From Bacilli bacterium (GTDB lineage: Bacteria; Bacillota_I; Bacilli_A; RF39; UBA660): a stretch of DNA of 12,757 bases. The notes beneath the pieces are model-generated. The model did no database searches, had not been told where the DNA came from, and saw nothing but the letters and a program-made list of their open reading frames with translations. The DNA is taken from assembly GCA_022793555.1 (NCBI GenBank), contig JAAWDB010000024.1, positions 1 to 12,757 of the forward strand, written 5' to 3'. A program made the translations under genes and the position numbers. Shown here piece by piece: positions 5,582 through 12,621 of the stretch (within the stretch, counting starts at the first letter, position 1; each line of letters begins with the position of its first letter).

Positions 5582-7708
5582 ATGAAAAGGGTAAGAAAAG
5601 AACGTCAACGATTATCGATGAATATTAATTTAAAGATAACAGTGCTTGTCTTTTCTTTTTTCTTTGTGTTAATTTTAGCAAAGCTTTCTTATGTCTCTTT
5701 AAGTGATGATGTGGATGGTATTAATTTACGAGAGTTTGCAGATAACAGAAATACGACGAAGCAACCAATTCATGCCTCTCGTGGTTCCATTTATGATGTG
5801 AATGGAGATGAACTTGCCAAAACGGTAAAGTCTTATACTGTGATTGCTTATTTATCTTCTACTCGTACAACTAATGAAAAAAAACCACAACATGTTGTGG
5901 ATAAAGAAGGAACTGCAAAGGCTTTATCACCGATTATTAATATGAGTGAAGAGCAGATTTTAAAATTATTGAATCAAGATTTGTATCAAGTTGAATTAGG
6001 TCCTGGAGGAAGAGGAATTACGGAAGATACAAAAAAGACGATTCAAAATTTAGAATTACCAGGGATTAGTTTTATTTCTAGTACGAAACGTTTTTATAAG
6101 AATAAGAGTTATGCTTCTTATTTAATTGGTTATGCAAGACGGAATAGTCAAGGTGAGATCCAAGGAGAGATGGGGATTGAATCTTATTTTAATGATCAAT
6201 TAAAAGGTACGGACGGATGGACTGAGTACCAGCAAGATGCTTATGGCTATCCACTTCCCAATACACAAATTACCGAAGAAGCAGAGAGTGGTTCTGATAT
6301 TTATTTATCGATTGATAATAATGTGCAATTTATTTTAGAAAATGTTTTAACAAAGCTAAAAAATGAGCATAGTTTAGATTGGGCGCAATTTGCTGTGATG
6401 GATGCAAAATCTGGAGCTATCATTGGAAGTGCTACCGTTCCTAATTTTGATTTGAATACTTTAAATGGGATTACAACTTATTTAAATCCTCTTACTAGTT
6501 ATCAGTATGAACCTGGTTCAACAATGAAAATATTTTCTTTTATGGCAGCTATTGAAGCAGGAATTTATGATGGCAATGCGACTTTTCAATCAGGAACTAT
6601 TACGCTAAAAGATGGAACTCGAATTAAGGATTTTAATAATGTTGGTTGGGGAACAATTAATTATAATACGGGCTTTTCTTATTCTTCTAATGTGGCTGCT
6701 ACTAAACTTGCTTTAGAACTCGGTTCAGGAGCTTTAAAAGATTTCTATGAAAAATTTGGTTTTGGAAAGAAAACTGGAATTACGTTACCAGGAGAAAGTG
6801 AAGGAATTGTCGATTTTAATTATGAAAGCGAACTTGCCAATGCCAGCTTTGGTCAAGGTATGACGATTACACCGATTCAAATGTTACAAGCGTTATCGGT
6901 ATTTGCTAATGATGGTGTTATGATTAAGCCTTATATTATTTCAAAAATTGTTGATGCCCATGGAAAAACTATAAGCGAAGGGCAACGTGAGGAAGTTGGA
7001 AGAGTTGTTAATGTGACAACAGTTGAGCAAATGAAAAAGATGATGTATGATGTGGTTTATAATGGCTTCTCTTATAATAAGGCTTACGCACCAGATAATG
7101 TAACGATTGCTGGGAAAACGGGAACAGCTCAAATTGCTTCTTCGGGTGGAGGATATTTAACGGGAGAGTATGATTATGTTAAAAGTTTTGCAGGCTTTTT
7201 TCCTTATGAAAATCCTCAGTATGTATTTTATTTTTCTACAAAACGTTTAGTAAGTAATAGTTCTGCTTTAACGAAAGCTGTTTCATCGGCGGTTGGAGAG
7301 ATTGCCAAAGTATTAAATTTAACGGAGTCTAAGCAAGATGCCGATGTAAGTAAAATTGTTTCGATATCTAATTTTATTTCTTCTCGTGTTGACGCGACTT
7401 TAGCAGATTTAGAAAAAATTAAAGTGCAACCAGTTGTTCTTGGAAATGGAAGTTATGTAGTTAATCAATTTCCTATCAAAAATACTACAGTTTTAGAAGG
7501 TTCTAAGTTATTTTTATTAACCAATGGAACCGAATTTAAAATGCCAGATGTTATTGGATGGAGTACGAATGAAATTATCAGATTTTGCAATTTAATGGGA
7601 ATATCTTATCGTTTGAATGGATATGGCGTTGTGGAAAGTACTAATGTTTTAACGGATAGTGTTATACAATTTGATACCGTTTTAGAAATAGAGTTAAAAG
7701 TGAAGTAA
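5582..7708 (+). CDS. pbpB: Class B penicillin-binding protein with PASTA domains (septal transpeptidase, PbpB/FtsI type)
   Basis: A 708-residue membrane-anchored D,D-transpeptidase that cross-links septal peptidoglycan. An N-terminal signal-anchor spans about 18-38. The pedestal/dimerisation domain begins at ASRGSIYDVNGDELAKT (65-81). The transpeptidase domain has all three catalytic motifs: STMK at 313-316 (nucleophile Ser313), SSN at 368-370 and KTGT at 512-515. The C-terminus holds one clear PASTA domain (MPDVIGWSTNEI..., ~653-708) and a more divergent one before it (~590-650), as in Gram-positive PBP2x/PBP2B/SpoVD proteins. The gene starts 15 bases after ftsL with AGAGGAAG in front. Position in the dcw operon argues for vegetative PbpB over SpoVD, but the sequence cannot separate them. 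mraY and murD, which usually follow, are absent. Confidence 0.93.
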   Translation: MKRVRKERQRLSMNINLKITVLVFSFFFVLILAKLSYVSLSDDVDGINLREFADNRNTTKQPIHASRGSIYDVNGDELAKTVKSYTVIAYLSSTRTTNEKKPQHVVDKEGTAKALSPIINMSEEQILKLLNQDLYQVELGPGGRGITEDTKKTIQNLELPGISFISSTKRFYKNKSYASYLIGYARRNSQGEIQGEMGIESYFNDQLKGTDGWTEYQQDAYGYPLPNTQITEEAESGSDIYLSIDNNVQFILENVLTKLKNEHSLDWAQFAVMDAKSGAIIGSATVPNFDLNTLNGITTYLNPLTSYQYEPGSTMKIFSFMAAIEAGIYDGNATFQSGTITLKDGTRIKDFNNVGWGTINYNTGFSYSSNVAATKLALELGSGALKDFYEKFGFGKKTGITLPGESEGIVDFNYESELANASFGQGMTITPIQMLQALSVFANDGVMIKPYIISKIVDAHGKTISEGQREEVGRVVNVTTVEQMKKMMYDVVYNGFSYNKAYAPDNVTIAGKTGTAQIASSGGGYLTGEYDYVKSFAGFFPYENPQYVFYFSTKRLVSNSSALTKAVSSAVGEIAKVLNLTESKQDADVSKIVSISNFISSRVDATLADLEKIKVQPVVLGNGSYVVNQFPIKNTTVLEGSKLFLLTNGTEFKMPDVIGWSTNEIIRFCNLMGISYRLNGYGVVESTNVLTDSVIQFDTVLEIELKVK

Positions 7709-7734
7709 CAATTTTAAAAGATTCGTGTTATAAT
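7705..7734 (+). promoter_or_regulatory. Extended -10 promoter of tdk
   Basis: A perfect TATAAT (7729-7734) preceded by TGT forms an extended -10 element; a partial -35 (GTAACA, 7705-7710) lies 18 bp upstream and overlaps the end of pbpB. The predicted start (~7741) abuts the ribosome site AAGGTGA (7742-7748). I see no terminator after pbpB, so read-through may add expression. Confidence 0.65.
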
Positions 7735-7754
7735 ACTTTATAAGGTGAAAGATT

Positions 7755-8393
7755 ATGGCCAAAATGACTTCTTTTTTTAGTGCAATGAGCGGAGGAAAGA
7801 CTACTGTTTTATTGCAAGTTTGTTTTAATTATGAGTTACATCAAAAGAAGGTTTTACTTATTAAACCTAAAATTGATACTAAAGGTGGAAAAGAGGTATC
7901 TTCTCGTTTAAATCTTACTAGGCAGGTTGATATTTTGTTAGCCAAAGAAGATTCGCTACTTGTATCTTACTTTGAGCAAATTCGGCAATCTGATGTAATT
8001 GTTATCGATGAGTCTCAATTTTTAACATCTGAGCAAGTAAAGGAATTATGGGCGATATCTAAAGAATTGGATAAGCCAGTTTTAGCTTTTTGTTTAAAAG
8101 GTAATTTTCAGGGAGAATTATTTTTGGGAACACAAAATTTATTGGCATTGTCTGATAAAATTGAAGAGTTACCAGTTTTACCAATTTGTTCTTGTGGAAA
8201 AAAAGCAGTTCATAATGCGCGTAAAGTAAATGGCAAATTTGTTTTTGAGGGAGAAGAAGTTGTTATTGATGATGGTACTCATCAAGATGTCGAATACGTG
8301 CCAATATGTGGTCAATGTTTTTATGAGGAAATGAAAAAACAAGACACAGGAATTGCTCGTATAATGGCGAGGTCTCGTTTGTCTAATTACTAA
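7755..8393 (+). CDS. tdk: Thymidine kinase (type II, E. coli-like subgroup)
   Basis: A cytoplasmic salvage enzyme that phosphorylates thymidine to dTMP with ATP. The length is 212 residues. The P-loop SAMSGGKT is at 9-16 (Lys15), with Ser in place of the first Gly as in the E. coli enzyme (SAMNAGKS). VIVIDESQFLT (81-91) is the Walker B/lid region, with Glu86 as the likely catalytic base. The conserved run FQGELFLGTQNLLALSDK spans 118-135. Cys145 and Cys147 with Cys185 and Cys188 should bind the structural zinc, and EGEEVVID precedes the substrate lasso. AAGGTGA lies 6 bases before the ATG. Overall resemblance is closer to the E. coli-type sequence than to the GPMFSGKS type of many Firmicutes, which may reflect an old transfer or subfamily retention. 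Its last 11 bases overlap the convergent metallophosphoesterase gene. Confidence 0.94.
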   Translation: MAKMTSFFSAMSGGKTTVLLQVCFNYELHQKKVLLIKPKIDTKGGKEVSSRLNLTRQVDILLAKEDSLLVSYFEQIRQSDVIVIDESQFLTSEQVKELWAISKELDKPVLAFCLKGNFQGELFLGTQNLLALSDKIEELPVLPICSCGKKAVHNARKVNGKFVFEGEEVVIDDGTHQDVEYVPICGQCFYEEMKKQDTGIARIMARSRLSNY

Positions 8394-9435
8394 GATTTAT
8401 TTTTATCATTTCGCTTCTTCCAGCTGTACGAATAGGGAAACCCCATACTCCGTATCCTGATGAAACGATAATTTGATAATTTTTTTGTTTTTTATAGCCG
8501 TATTGTAAAAATAAATTTGCAGGAAATATTTGACCAGCATGCGTATGACCAGATAGTTGTAAGTCAATATTTAAAGAGGCGGCTAGTTTTTGATCTTTGG
8601 GTTGATGATCAAGGACAATAATAGGAAGTGTTGGATCTACTTCTTTTTTTAATTCTGTTAATTCTTTTCGTGGATTTCCTAAATTATTATTGCGATAATC
8701 TTTGCGACCGATGAGATTTATTAAATGAGGAATTTGAATGACTAAATCGTCTAGAACTTGAATTTTATTTTGCTCAAACTTTTGCTTTATCTCATTGTTT
8801 AAAAGATCGTGATTTCCTTCGATGTAGAATATTCCGTATTTGGTTTTTATTTTACCAAAAGTGGTTATGGCTTGGTCTTTCATTTCTTCTTTGGTATATT
8901 CATCAAATATATCGCCACCAAAAATAAAAATATCCGCATTTAGTTCATTGGCGTGATCGACAATTTCATTTAAAAATTTTTCGTTATGTATCTCACCTAA
9001 ATGTAAGTCAGAGATCATTCCAATTGTTATTGGGTTTTTTAATTTCGTTGTTATTTTAATTTGATATTCTTTAATGATCGGATGATTGATATTATAAAGA
9101 CCATATAAAGAGATAACGCTACATAAAATTAAAATGGGAATGCCATGAAAGTATATTTTATTTAAAAAATTTTGCATGTATGTGGCTTTTAGTAGTTTGA
9201 CTATTAATTTAGCTAAGTCAAATAAAAGATTTAAAATAATGAAATATAAGAAGAAACCAGCAAATATGGTTCTAAAAAGAAATATGCAAGTAGTAATGAT
9301 ATAGATAATAATCCAATAGGGGATTTGAATCTTTTTTTTATTTATTGGAAAAATTGCCTTTAGTTTGATACCAATATAGTATCCACTTGATAATATGATG
9401 AGAAAGATTGGAATGATCCAGTTCATGTAATTCAT
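8383..9435 (-). CDS. Membrane-anchored metallophosphoesterase (YkuE-like)
   Basis: A calcineurin-fold phosphoesterase joined to an N-terminal membrane domain. The chosen ATG at 9435 gives 350 residues. AAGGA (complement of 9446-9450) is 10 bases from it, while the longer GTG at 9444 would have only one base of spacing. Hydrophobic segments at about 5-25, 38-55, 57-80 and 97-115 suggest four helices. The dimetal site is complete: DLHLG (Asp143, His145), GGDIFD (Asp175, Asp178), GNHD (Asn208, His209), DHQP (His277) and SGHTHAGQ (His297, His299). Such proteins hydrolyse phosphodiesters or phosphomonoesters; the substrate cannot be told, though a lipid or cell-envelope phosphate is plausible given the anchor. 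It converges on tdk with an 11-bp coding overlap, so it has no separate downstream spacer. Confidence 0.88.
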   Translation of the reverse strand: MNYMNWIIPIFLIILSSGYYIGIKLKAIFPINKKKIQIPYWIIIYIITTCIFLFRTIFAGFFLYFIILNLLFDLAKLIVKLLKATYMQNFLNKIYFHGIPILILCSVISLYGLYNINHPIIKEYQIKITTKLKNPITIGMISDLHLGEIHNEKFLNEIVDHANELNADIFIFGGDIFDEYTKEEMKDQAITTFGKIKTKYGIFYIEGNHDLLNNEIKQKFEQNKIQVLDDLVIQIPHLINLIGRKDYRNNNLGNPRKELTELKKEVDPTLPIIVLDHQPKDQKLAASLNIDLQLSGHTHAGQIFPANLFLQYGYKKQKNYQIIVSSGYGVWGFPIRTAGRSEMIKINLSN

Positions 9436-9454
9436 TATTTTCACGTCCTTTTTT

Positions 9455-9465
9455 ATTTTAACACG
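9455..9465 (-). promoter_or_regulatory. Extended -10 element before the metallophosphoesterase gene
   Basis: On the minus strand TAAAAT (9460-9455) is preceded by TGT, an extended -10 form, and no good -35 is seen 16-18 bp upstream. It ends only a few bases before the AAGGA ribosome site, so the leader would be very short. Confidence 0.4.
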
Positions 9466-9498
9466 ATTTATTTTTTTTAAAACTTACAATTTTGTCAG

Positions 9499-9547
9499 TT
9501 TTTTGGGTCAAAAAAAGAACCAGTTTATGCTTTTATGAAAAAAGCAT
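9499..9547 (-). terminator. Possible terminator region at the end of nrdG
   Basis: A perfect 8-bp inverted repeat (9527-9534 with 9540-9547, 5-nt loop) covers the last codons and the first base of the nrdG stop, and a run of seven T on the minus strand (complement of 9510-9516) lies 10 bases beyond. A second small palindrome, TTTTTTG-GGT-CAAAAAA (9499-9515), overlaps that run. The gap between hairpin and T-run is larger than in classical terminators. Confidence 0.4.
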
Positions 9548-10187
9548 CTTCTAGTTCTTTTATTTCTTCTTTTGTAAATTCTTTAAAATCTTGGTTTACA
9601 ATTTGAGTTGGTTGATATTTGTAAGGTTGAAGGAAAAAACGTTTTTTATCTTTCACGTAATTTTGAGTAGTTAATATATCTTCTTTGGTATGCATGGTTT
9701 TGTTTATGGTCATGCGAAACTCATAATTTTTGTTGCTATTTTCAATTAATTGAATACTTTGTTTCATTTTTTCTATATCAACTTTACAACCAATAGTTTG
9801 TTCATATTTTTCCCAAGTATTTTTGATATCCATAGCAATGTAGTCTACTAAATCTAAGTCAATAATTTTTTTTAAGAGATTCGGATTTGTGCCGTTTGTA
9901 TCTAACTTGATTTGAACGTGTAATTCTCTAATTTTTTTTAGTAAATCAATTAATTTTTCTCCATACAACGTTGGTTCTCCACCGGTTACTACGACACCGT
10001 TTAAAAAAGCTCTTCTTTTTTTTATTTCCTCTAAGACTTTATCTATTTCGTAAGTAGTTTCAGTTTTATTAACTATTCTACTATTGTGACAGAAGGGGCA
10101 ACGAAAGTTGCACCCTCCTAGAAATATGACAAAGCTTGGTAGAGATGGATAATCAACTAATGATAATTTTTGAATACCGTAAATCAT
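9525..10187 (-). CDS. nrdG: Anaerobic ribonucleoside-triphosphate reductase activating protein
   Basis: A radical-SAM enzyme that installs the glycyl radical on NrdD under anaerobic conditions. The length of 220 residues fits the longer NrdG form (TIGR02495-like) rather than the ~155-residue E. coli form. The [4Fe-4S] cluster motif is C26-NFR-C30-PF-C33, followed by HN, and the SAM-binding TGGEPT lies at 68-73; KLDTNGT at 94-100 and DIKN at 120-123 are further radical-SAM core landmarks. ATG 10187 overlaps the nrdD stop in ATGA (10187-10184), so translation is coupled to nrdD and both come from one promoter. Confidence 0.94.
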   Translation of the reverse strand: MIYGIQKLSLVDYPSLPSFVIFLGGCNFRCPFCHNSRIVNKTETTYEIDKVLEEIKKRRAFLNGVVVTGGEPTLYGEKLIDLLKKIRELHVQIKLDTNGTNPNLLKKIIDLDLVDYIAMDIKNTWEKYEQTIGCKVDIEKMKQSIQLIENSNKNYEFRMTINKTMHTKEDILTTQNYVKDKKRFFLQPYKYQPTQIVNQDFKEFTKEEIKELEDAFFIKA

Positions 10188-12277
10188 TCTACTACGTATT
10201 CTTTTCTTTGATGGAATTCTTCACGTTTTGAGTTATTGAAGTTTTGAACAGGACGATAGAATCCAACAACGCGGGTCCAAACTTCACAATCACCACCACA
10301 GTGAGGACAAGTAAATTGTTCACCGTCTAAATAACCATGTTCTTTACATACACTGAAGGTTGGAGTGAAAGAAAGATAAGGTAATTTATAGTTGTTAAAA
10401 ATATTTTGAAGAAGAGTTTTGGTAACGTTTGGATCATGTATTCTTTCTCCAAGGAATGCGTGAAGAACAGTACCACCTGTATATTTACATTGTAATTCGT
10501 CTTGTAATTCGATTGCTTCAAATAAATCATCTGTGGCATTTACTGGAAGTTGTGTACTATTTGTATAGCAAGCTTCTTTGTCACCAGCGGTAATGATGTC
10601 TTTATAAGTCTTTTTATCAATTTTGGCAAGACGAGGGGCAGTTCCTTCCGCTGGAGTCGCTTCTAGATTATATAAGTCGCCATTTACTTGGTATTCTGTT
10701 AAAACTTCGTTCATGTAATCTAAAATATCTTTCGCAAATTCTTGACCGTAACGAGTGGTAATATCTTCTTTATCATCCGTAAAATTTCTTATGCATTCGT
10801 TCATTCCAACAATTCCGATGGTATTGAAATGATTTTTCCAGTATTCTCCAAAACGTTCTTTAATATCTGCAAGATAAAATTTGCTATATGGATAAAGTCC
10901 ACCTTCGGTATTCTTTTCTAAGAATTTTCTTTTAGTACTTAAAATATCACGACACATATCCATTAAAAGGCGTAATTGCTTTTTTAATTCGGTTTTATCT
11001 TTATATAAATATCCAAGTCTTGGAAGATTGATGGTTGTAACACCGATACTTCCTGTCATAGGATTGGCTCCAAATAATCCACCACCACGTTTTCTTAATA
11101 CACGATTGTCGATACGAAGTCGGCAGCACATGCTTCTTGCATCTTCTGGATTCATATCGCTGTTGACGAAATTAGCGAAATAAGGAATACCATATTTACT
11201 AGTCATTTTCATAACGTCATCAACAATTGGGCGCTCCCAATTAAAGTTTTTACTGATGTTATAAGTAGGGATTGGGAAAGTAAATACTCGTCCTGATGCA
11301 TCGCCCTCAGTCATTACTTCACAGAATGCTTTGTTAAGCATATCCATTTCTTCTTGAAACTCGCCATAAGTTTCTTCTTTATATTCTCCACCAATGATAA
11401 TATGTTTATCTTTAAATAGTGAACTTACCTCTAAATCTAGGGTGATATTAAAGAAAGGAGTTTGGAAACCGACTCTGGTTGGTACGGCCATGTTAAAGAT
11501 GAATTCTTGCATGGCTTGTTTAACTTCTTTATAAGTTAGGTTATCGTAGCGAATAAAAGGGGCTAAGTAAGTATCAAAACTTGATAAAGCTTGTGCTCCA
11601 GCAGCTTCGCCTTGAAGAGTGTAGATAAAGTTAACGATTTGTCCTAGAGCACTACGGAAATGTTTTGGAGGTTTACTTTGAATTTTGGTTTTTACACCTG
11701 TGAATCCTTTGATTAAGATTTGTTCTAAGTCCCAACCACAACAATAAACAGATAATAGTCCAAGGTCATGAATATGAATGTCACCATTTTCATGAGCTTT
11801 CTTTTGATCTGGAGTAAAAATGTGGTTTAACCAAAAGTTTTTACTGAATTCTGAGACTAAGAAGTTGTTTAATCCTTGTAGGGAAAAGGCCATATTTGAA
11901 TTTTCTTTGACAGCCATATCATCGCCACCAGTATATGTAAGAACCATTTTTTCTACTGCTTTGCTTGATAGGGTGTCACTTCTTAAGATTTCTCTTTGAT
12001 AACGGTAACGTATGTAATTTTTGGCTACATCATTTAAACCACTATTCATAAGAGCGTTTTCAACCGCATTTTGTACTTCTTCGATACAAAGTGTATCTTT
12101 ATTTAAATCTTCTAATATTAATAGAGCATTGTTGGCCAAAATTTTACTTTTGTGCTCACTTTCTTTTTTGGTAATTTCTTTGTTCGTTGCCATTAAGGCT
12201 TTTTGAATGGCAATTTCTATTTTATTGGCATTAAAATCTTGCTTTTTGCCATTTCTTTTTATGATAGACTTTATCAT
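10184..12277 (-). CDS. nrdD: Anaerobic (class III) ribonucleoside-triphosphate reductase
   Basis: A glycyl-radical enzyme that reduces ribonucleoside triphosphates to deoxy forms without oxygen. The chosen ATG at 12277 gives 697 residues: AAAGGA (complement of 12288-12293) is 10 bases upstream, and the longer ATG at 12316 overlaps the promoter -10. Residues 1-90 form an ATP-cone allosteric domain (IIKRNGKKQDF...KIEIAIQKA). The 10-stranded barrel carries DIHIHDLG, GEAAGAQALSSFDT and the thiyl-radical cysteine region SMCCRL (Cys codons at 11123-11128). The C-terminal end has zinc-ligand cysteines 644, 657 and 660 (plus nearby Cys664) and the glycyl-radical loop RVVGFYRP with Gly672; Phe follows Gly where Tyr is common. 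nrdG overlaps downstream. Confidence 0.96.
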   Translation of the reverse strand: MIKSIIKRNGKKQDFNANKIEIAIQKALMATNKEITKKESEHKSKILANNALLILEDLNKDTLCIEEVQNAVENALMNSGLNDVAKNYIRYRYQREILRSDTLSSKAVEKMVLTYTGGDDMAVKENSNMAFSLQGLNNFLVSEFSKNFWLNHIFTPDQKKAHENGDIHIHDLGLLSVYCCGWDLEQILIKGFTGVKTKIQSKPPKHFRSALGQIVNFIYTLQGEAAGAQALSSFDTYLAPFIRYDNLTYKEVKQAMQEFIFNMAVPTRVGFQTPFFNITLDLEVSSLFKDKHIIIGGEYKEETYGEFQEEMDMLNKAFCEVMTEGDASGRVFTFPIPTYNISKNFNWERPIVDDVMKMTSKYGIPYFANFVNSDMNPEDARSMCCRLRIDNRVLRKRGGGLFGANPMTGSIGVTTINLPRLGYLYKDKTELKKQLRLLMDMCRDILSTKRKFLEKNTEGGLYPYSKFYLADIKERFGEYWKNHFNTIGIVGMNECIRNFTDDKEDITTRYGQEFAKDILDYMNEVLTEYQVNGDLYNLEATPAEGTAPRLAKIDKKTYKDIITAGDKEACYTNSTQLPVNATDDLFEAIELQDELQCKYTGGTVLHAFLGERIHDPNVTKTLLQNIFNNYKLPYLSFTPTFSVCKEHGYLDGEQFTCPHCGGDCEVWTRVVGFYRPVQNFNNSKREEFHQRKEYVVE

Positions 12278-12314
12278 ATCATCACAATCCTTTCTTGATA
12301 TCGTCCGTAGGGTC

Positions 12315-12344
12315 ATTATACTATGAATAATTTTAAAAAAGCAA
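12315..12344 (-). promoter_or_regulatory. nrdD promoter
   Basis: On the minus strand a perfect TATAAT (12320-12315) has TTGCTT (12344-12339) 18 bp upstream. The last two bases of the -10 form the ATG at 12316, so that codon would not be transcribed from this promoter. The predicted leader of about 30 nt carries the AAAGGA site used by ATG 12277. Confidence 0.6.
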
Positions 12345-12565
12345 TATTAATTTTTAGATTTTTTTTGATGTGTAAAGTTTGTAAAAAACATCTTTAGAAA
12401 AAAAGCTTCAAAAAAAACATTTTGATTTTTTGCCTTTAAAAAAAGAACTTTTTGCTTTAAAAACGAGGAAAGAAAGTTTTTTTGCAACTTTTTTTGAAAA
12501 TGTTTTTTTGAACAAAAATATTTTTTGATAAAAGGTGTTGACTTTTTTGCAATTATAATATTTTG
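12345..12565. other. Divergent spacer with phased A/T tracts between nrdD and a second reductase gene
   Basis: About 220 bases without a credible gene. G+C is about 21% (38 of 180 by hand count for 12361-12540). Runs of five to eight A or T are centred near 12363, 12386, 12401, 12414, 12429, 12441, 12451, 12461, 12480, 12492, 12506 and 12524. The spacing is often 10-15 bp, so the DNA is probably curved. T7G occurs three times (12477, 12489, 12503) with T6G at 12521. I found no NrdR box, riboswitch or strong hairpin. Confidence 0.5.
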
Positions 12566-12594
12566 TTGATTTTATCGATGATTTCTTTTATAAT
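12566..12594 (+). promoter_or_regulatory. Promoter of the ATP-cone gene at the right edge
   Basis: TTGATT (12566-12571) and a perfect TATAAT (12589-12594) are separated by 17 bp. The start of transcription would be near 12601, followed by the ribosome site AGGTGA (12612-12617) and ATG at 12622. Confidence 0.7.
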
Positions 12595-12621
12595 AAATAA
12601 AGAATTTAGGTAGGTGAAAAA

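Noticed and set aside
12538..12559. TTGACT and TATAAT as a promoter
   Set aside because: They are only 10 bp apart, too close for sigma-70-type recognition; the pair at 12566/12589 has 17 bp.
12317..12621. NrdR boxes in the reductase spacer
   Set aside because: I looked for the palindromic ACA-C-AT-rich-G-TGT type and found no convincing pair; a motif-matrix scan could still find a weak one.
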